A DNA stretch of 64,000 nucleotides from Streptomyces sp. ISL-96 (GTDB taxonomy: Bacteria > Actinomycetota > Actinomycetes > Streptomycetales > Streptomycetaceae): assembly GCF_018614035.1 (NCBI RefSeq), contig NZ_JAGGPA010000009.1, positions 124,001-188,000 on the forward strand, read 5' to 3'. The notes below the pieces were generated by a model, which saw only the letters and a list, made by a program, of their open reading frames with translations, was not told the DNA's origin and searched no databases. Position numbers and translations under genes: made by a program. This document shows positions 60,334 through 64,000 of the stretch, piece after piece; position 1 is the first letter of the stretch, and each line of letters opens with the position of its first letter.

Positions 60334-60938
60334 TGAGTGAGGCGCGTGAGGCGCGGCAGATACGCGCGCTGCACACGGACACGACCGTCACCGTCTACCA
60401 GGCGTACGCCCCAGCGATCGGCATCCCGGCCGCCCGCGACGGCCGCTTCCCCGCCGCATGGAAGCGGGACCGGATGACGTGGATAAAGCCCTCGTTTCTG
60501 TGGATGATGTATCGCTGCGGCTGGGGCGCGAAGCAGGATCAGGAGACCGTACTGGCTGTCGAAATCACCCGCGACGGCTTCGACTGGGCGCTGCGCAACG
60601 CCTGCCTCTCGCACTATTCTCCCGGCCTGCACGCCGACCAGGCCGCCTGGAAGCGCCAGTCGCGGCAGGCGCCGGCCCGCGTGCAGTGGGACCCAGAGCG
60701 CGACGTACGGCTGAACGCACTCCCGTACCGCTCGCTTCAACTGGGCCTGGCGGGGGAGGCGGCGAGGCGGTACGCGGACGAGTGGACGGTCTCCATCACC
60801 GACGTAACACCCCTCGCCCACGAGATCCACGCTTTGGTACGGGCCAAAAACGCGGACGCCGCCGCGCGGCTGCTGCCGCACGAGCGGGTCTATCCGGCAG
60901 GGGCGGAACTGCTCGCTCCCCTGGGCGGCGCGGCGTAA
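60333..60938 (+). CDS. DUF4291 protein
   Basis: 201 aa from ATG 60333. REARQIRALHTDTTVTVYQA, RMTWIKPSFLWMMYRCGWGA, VQWDPERDVRLNALPYRSLQ and VSITDVTPLAHEIHALV are diagnostic for DUF4291, a family of unknown function found in bacteria and fungi. It is translationally coupled to the GNAT gene. No enzyme activity is established as far as I know. Confidence 0.9.
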   Translation: MSEAREARQIRALHTDTTVTVYQAYAPAIGIPAARDGRFPAAWKRDRMTWIKPSFLWMMYRCGWGAKQDQETVLAVEITRDGFDWALRNACLSHYSPGLHADQAAWKRQSRQAPARVQWDPERDVRLNALPYRSLQLGLAGEAARRYADEWTVSITDVTPLAHEIHALVRAKNADAAARLLPHERVYPAGAELLAPLGGAA

Positions 60939-60972
60939 CCGCCGGCGCCCAGGGGGGCGTAGAGGTGAGGCG

Positions 60973-61275
60973 TCAGAGCACGTCGACGAAGTCGCCCGCG
61001 GCCACGACCGCCGGAGTGGTGGACGTGCCGGCGAAGTTCCAGCGCCAGTAGCCGTCGGAGGCGGCCGTGACGGTGGTCTTCAGGTTGCCCGTCCCGTCGC
61101 TCGTCACGGTGCTCGGTACGTCGTCGTACGCGTAGTCCACCTCCACCGGGTACGCCATGGCGGGGGTGCTGGTGGCCGGGCAGCCGGCGGTCAGCGGCGG
61201 CCACAGCGGGTAGCGGGCCCCGGGGTCACCGAGCGAGCGCCGGCCCGTCGCGAGCGAGGAAGAGGCGGCGCTCAC
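60973..61275 (-). CDS. Hypothetical beta-rich protein, possibly a remnant
   Basis: 100 aa from GTG 61275, whose GTGA overlaps the stop of the GNAT gene upstream. The C-terminal 60 residues ([58 protein letters not shown]) resemble the last Ig-like repeat of exported streptomycete proteins. There is no signal peptide, and the first 40 residues look unrelated. It may be the broken end of a larger secreted-protein gene. Confidence 0.5.
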   Translation of the reverse strand: MSAASSSLATGRRSLGDPGARYPLWPPLTAGCPATSTPAMAYPVEVDYAYDDVPSTVTSDGTGNLKTTVTAASDGYWRWNFAGTSTTPAVVAAGDFVDVL

Positions 61276-61694
61276 TCGAAGGTCCAGGTCAGCATCGCGA
61301 AGTCGCCGTCGTCCCTGGCCTGCGCCGAGCGGTACGTCGCCAGGGCCGCGTCGTTGTCCCGGTCCACACCCACCCACATGCCGTAGCAGCCGCGCTCCTT
61401 CGCGGTCTCCGCCAGCGCCCGCGTCAGGACGCGGCCGATGCCGCGCCGCCGGTGCGCCTCGTCGACGGACAGCTCGTACAGACACATTTCGGTGCCTTTG
61501 TCCGGGTGGGTCATCTCGATGCCCGAGACCATCCCGACGGGCTCCCCGCCGAGGTACGCGATGAGCATCAGATGGCCGGGCGCGGCCAGGAAACGCTCGG
61601 CCCAGTCCGGGCGGGCCGGTCCGTCGTAGAGGTGCTCGGCGGCTGCAAGTTCGGCCACTGTCGTCGCTTGTCGGACGACCGGTCGGATGTCCAT
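61272..61694 (-). CDS. AAC(3)-I-like GNAT acetyltransferase
   Basis: 140 aa from ATG 61694 with GAGGGAAG upstream. [60 protein letters not shown] and [20 protein letters not shown] follow the order of AAC(3)-I (gentamicin/fortimicin) acetyltransferases. Streptomycetes carry many such relatives; aminoglycoside acetylation is a possibility only. Confidence 0.82.
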   Translation of the reverse strand: MDIRPVVRQATTVAELAAAEHLYDGPARPDWAERFLAAPGHLMLIAYLGGEPVGMVSGIEMTHPDKGTEMCLYELSVDEAHRRRGIGRVLTRALAETAKERGCYGMWVGVDRDNDAALATYRSAQARDDGDFAMLTWTFE

Positions 61695-61814
61695 CGGGCT
61701 TCCCTCGCTACTCCCACCGCGGTACGGGCCGGCGGCCTCGTACTCCTTGAGTACTCCAGAGACTTCCATCCGGGGGCAGCTTCGGCTGTCAGACCTGGGC
61801 TCTAGGGTTCAGTC

Positions 61815-64000
61815 ATGAAGCTACGCATTCCCCGCAGCCGGGCGTCGCTCGTCGGCGCGGCCGCCGCTTGTGCCGTCCTCGTCGGGGGCGGCACGTGGAC
61901 GGCCGTCGCCTCCGACGGCGACGCGCCCGCCGTGCACCGCGAGGAGCGGATCATGAGCATGGACGGGGTGAGAATCGACACCTCGTTCTTCACGGCGGAC
62001 AGCGGGCCCGGAAAACGGCCCGCCGTCCTCCTCGGCCACGGCTTCGGCGGCAGCAAGCGCGACGTACAGGCGCAGGCCGAGGATTTGGCCCGGAACGGGT
62101 ACGCCGTGCTGACCTGGTCCGCGCGCGGCTTCGGGAAGTCGACCGGGCAGATCGGGTTGAACGATCCTGACGGCGAGGTCAAGGACGTGTCGCGGCTGAT
62201 CGACTGGCTCGCCGAGCGTCCCGAGGTGCGGCTCGACGCGGACGGCGATCCGCGCGTCGGCGTCAGCGGCTCGTCGTACGGCGGGGCGATCTCGCTCCTC
62301 GCCGCAGGCCACGACAAGCGCGTCGACGCGGTCGCACCGCAGATCACTTACTGGAACCTGGCCGATGCGCTCTTCCCCGACGGGGTGTCCAAGAAGCTCT
62401 GGGCCGGGATATTCATCAACACGGGCGGCGGCTGCGACAAGTTCGAGAAGCGGCTCTGCGCGATGTACGAGCGGGTGGCGGTCGCCGGAAAGCCGGACGC
62501 CGCCGCCCGTGACCTGCTGACGGCGCACAGCCCGTCCGCCGTCGGCGACCGCATCAAGGTGCCCGCGCTCATCGTGCAGGGTCAGAACGACTCGCTGTTC
62601 CCGCTCGACCACGCCGACGCGATGGCCAAGGCGATCGACGGCAACGGCGCGCCCGTCGCCGTCGACTGGATCGCGGGCGGGCACGACGGCGGGGACCGTG
62701 AGAGGGCCCGCGTCGAGGGCCGGATCACCGATTGGTTCGACCGCTACCTGAAGGGGGAGAAGGGCACGGACACCGGGCCCGCCTTCCGCGTCACTCGTAC
62801 CGGAGGTGTCTCCTCCACGGACGGCGCGGCCCAGCTGAGGGGCGCCACCAGCGACCGTTACCCGGGCCTCGAAGCCGGGCAACGGAAGTTGAAGCTCGCG
62901 ACCGGCAAGCGCGAGCAGCACTTCGCCAATCCGGCCGGGGCCAACCCGCCCGCCATCTCCTCCGTACCGGGCGTCGGGGCGCTGTCCCAGCTTTCCGGGC
63001 TCGGCGTCGGGCTCTCCCTCGACTTCCCCGGCCAGAACGCGCGCTTCGAGACCGCCGCGCTCGCCTCCGACCTGCGCGTCACCGGCTCGCCGACCGTCAA
63101 GGTCAACGTGAAGTCGGACCGCGACGACGCCGTCCTGTTCGGCAAGGTGTACGACGTGAGCGCGGACGGGCGGCAGCAGGTGCTGCCCTCCCAGCTCGTC
63201 TCGCCCCTGCGCGTCACAGGCGCTGGTGCGAAGGACGGCGCCACCGTCGAATTCCGGCTGCCGCCGATCGACCACGAGGTCAGGGCCGGGCACCGGCTGC
63301 GCGTCGTACTGGCCACCACCGACCTGGCGTACGCGTCCCCGGCCGACCCGGCGGCGTACACCGTCTCCCTCGAAGGCGACGGGACGCTCGCCGTGCCCAC
63401 CGCGTCCGGTGTGAACACCCAGGCGGCCCCGCTCCCGTGGTGGGTCTGGGGGCTGCCCGCGATCGGCGCCGCCCTGGCCGTCGCGCTGCTGCTCACCGCC
63501 CGGCGGCGGGCCGCGGCGCCCGCGCCGGACCCGGCGCTCGCCGAGGTGCCGCTGCAGATCACCGATCTGACGAAGAAGTACGCCAAGTCGGCCGACCGGT
63601 ATGCCGTACGGGATCTGTCGTTCCGCGTCGAGAAGGGACAGGTGCTCGGGCTCCTCGGGCCGAACGGCGCGGGCAAGACCACCACCCTGCGCATGCTCAT
63701 GGGCCTCATCACGCCGGACAGCGGCGAGATCCGGGTCTTCGGGCACGCCATCAGGCCGGGCTCACCCGTGCTCTCGCGCGTAGGTTCGTTCGTCGAGGGC
63801 GCCGGCTTCCTGCCGCACCTGACCGGGCGCGCCAACCTTGAGCTGTACTGGCAGGCCACCGGCCGGCCTCCCGAGGACTCCCGCATGGAGGAGGCCCTGG
63901 AGATCGCGGGGCTCGGCGAGGCGCTGGAGCGTGCCGTACGGACGTACTCCCAGGGCATGCGGCAGCGCCTCGCCATCGCACAGGCCATGCTCGGCATGCC
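61815..64000 (+). CDS. PepX/CocE-like hydrolase fused to an ABC ATPase (3' end outside window)
   Basis: At least 728 codons from ATG 61815. Residues about 8-32 are a signal/anchor helix. Residues about 45-320 are an alpha/beta hydrolase of the S15/CocE type: ARGFGKSTGQIGLND, nucleophile Ser154 in SGSSYGG, Asp259 in QGQNDSLFP and His290 in AGGHDGGD. A beta-sandwich C-domain like PepX (to about 530) follows, then one helix (WWVWGLPAIGAALAVALLLT, 542-563) followed by TARRR. From about 580 an ABC ATPase begins: Walker A GPNGAGKTT (615-623), signature YSQGMRQRLAIA. The reading frame was checked at several points. The topology puts the hydrolase outside and the ATPase inside. Confidence 0.85.
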   Translation, partial: MKLRIPRSRASLVGAAAACAVLVGGGTWTAVASDGDAPAVHREERIMSMDGVRIDTSFFTADSGPGKRPAVLLGHGFGGSKRDVQAQAEDLARNGYAVLTWSARGFGKSTGQIGLNDPDGEVKDVSRLIDWLAERPEVRLDADGDPRVGVSGSSYGGAISLLAAGHDKRVDAVAPQITYWNLADALFPDGVSKKLWAGIFINTGGGCDKFEKRLCAMYERVAVAGKPDAAARDLLTAHSPSAVGDRIKVPALIVQGQNDSLFPLDHADAMAKAIDGNGAPVAVDWIAGGHDGGDRERARVEGRITDWFDRYLKGEKGTDTGPAFRVTRTGGVSSTDGAAQLRGATSDRYPGLEAGQRKLKLATGKREQHFANPAGANPPAISSVPGVGALSQLSGLGVGLSLDFPGQNARFETAALASDLRVTGSPTVKVNVKSDRDDAVLFGKVYDVSADGRQQVLPSQLVSPLRVTGAGAKDGATVEFRLPPIDHEVRAGHRLRVVLATTDLAYASPADPAAYTVSLEGDGTLAVPTASGVNTQAAPLPWWVWGLPAIGAALAVALLLTARRRAAAPAPDPALAEVPLQITDLTKKYAKSADRYAVRDLSFRVEKGQVLGLLGPNGAGKTTTLRMLMGLITPDSGEIRVFGHAIRPGSPVLSRVGSFVEGAGFLPHLTGRANLELYWQATGRPPEDSRMEEALEIAGLGEALERAVRTYSQGMRQRLAIAQAMLGM

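Overview
The window is high-GC actinobacterial DNA. Its strong third-position G/C bias, GTGA start/stop overlaps, XRE-DUF5753/DUF397 pairs, RsbW-like ATPases, DUF418 and S37 peptidase families all point to a Streptomyces chromosome. From memory, the order acyl-CoA carboxylase - TetR - acyl-CoA dehydrogenase - PucR - agmatinase - TPP enzyme - GH3 - RecD2-like helicase - citrate synthase - copper ATPase resembles the central region around SCO2730-SCO2777 of S. coelicolor. No rRNA, tRNA or CRISPR array was seen. Both window ends cut through genes.

Layout. 1-7.3 kb: acyl-CoA metabolism (biotin carboxylase, carboxyltransferase, DUF418 membrane protein, TetR regulator, phosphatase-like protein, thioesterase II, acyl-CoA dehydrogenase). 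Matching 16-bp palindromes lie upstream of both the carboxylase operon and the TetR gene. A decayed VapBC pair sits inside. 7.3-12.2 kb: PucR regulator, a very short symporter-like membrane protein, an agmatinase-family ureohydrolase and a TPP enzyme. 12.2-15.7 kb: RsbW-like ATPase and GntR regulator sharing three CTAGAG operators, a secreted serine hydrolase, and a HigBA-like toxin-antitoxin pair. 15.8-23.7 kb: a fused two-module ABC exporter with one degenerate ATP site, a secreted S37 peptidase and a Tat-exported GH3 enzyme.

23.7-26.3 kb is a 2.6-kb stretch without credible genes. It contains nested inverted and direct repeats and two palindromic hairpin elements. 26.3-33.5 kb: TIM-barrel isomerases, a MarR-GNAT fusion, a substrate-binding-like protein without signal peptide, and a LacI-controlled oxidoreductase / DUF993 / isomerase operon. 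33.7-40.9 kb looks like an accessory region. It holds an IS630 remnant fused upstream of a RidA gene, a WXG-hydrolase / lipoprotein / EspC-like cluster that may be a type VII secretion effector module, a decapitated sigma factor, XRE/DUF397 genes and a DUF6247/RelE pair.

40.9-49.4 kb: RecD2-like helicase, citrate synthase, the copZ-copA copper operon with a CsoR-type operator, GNAT, an orphan Gly-Gly leader peptide and a small DNA-binding protein. 49.5-56.9 kb: a complete myo-inositol catabolic cluster (divergent IolE-like gene; iolC, aldolase, iolB, iolD, mmsA) under a 40-bp palindrome but with no local regulator. 56.9-64 kb: a Phd antitoxin with a truncated Fic toxin, regulators, acetyltransferases, DUF4291, and finally a hydrolase fused through one membrane helix to an ABC ATPase, cut by the window edge. 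Several toxin-antitoxin modules are eroded on the toxin side. Several genes carry in-frame short tandem repeats.
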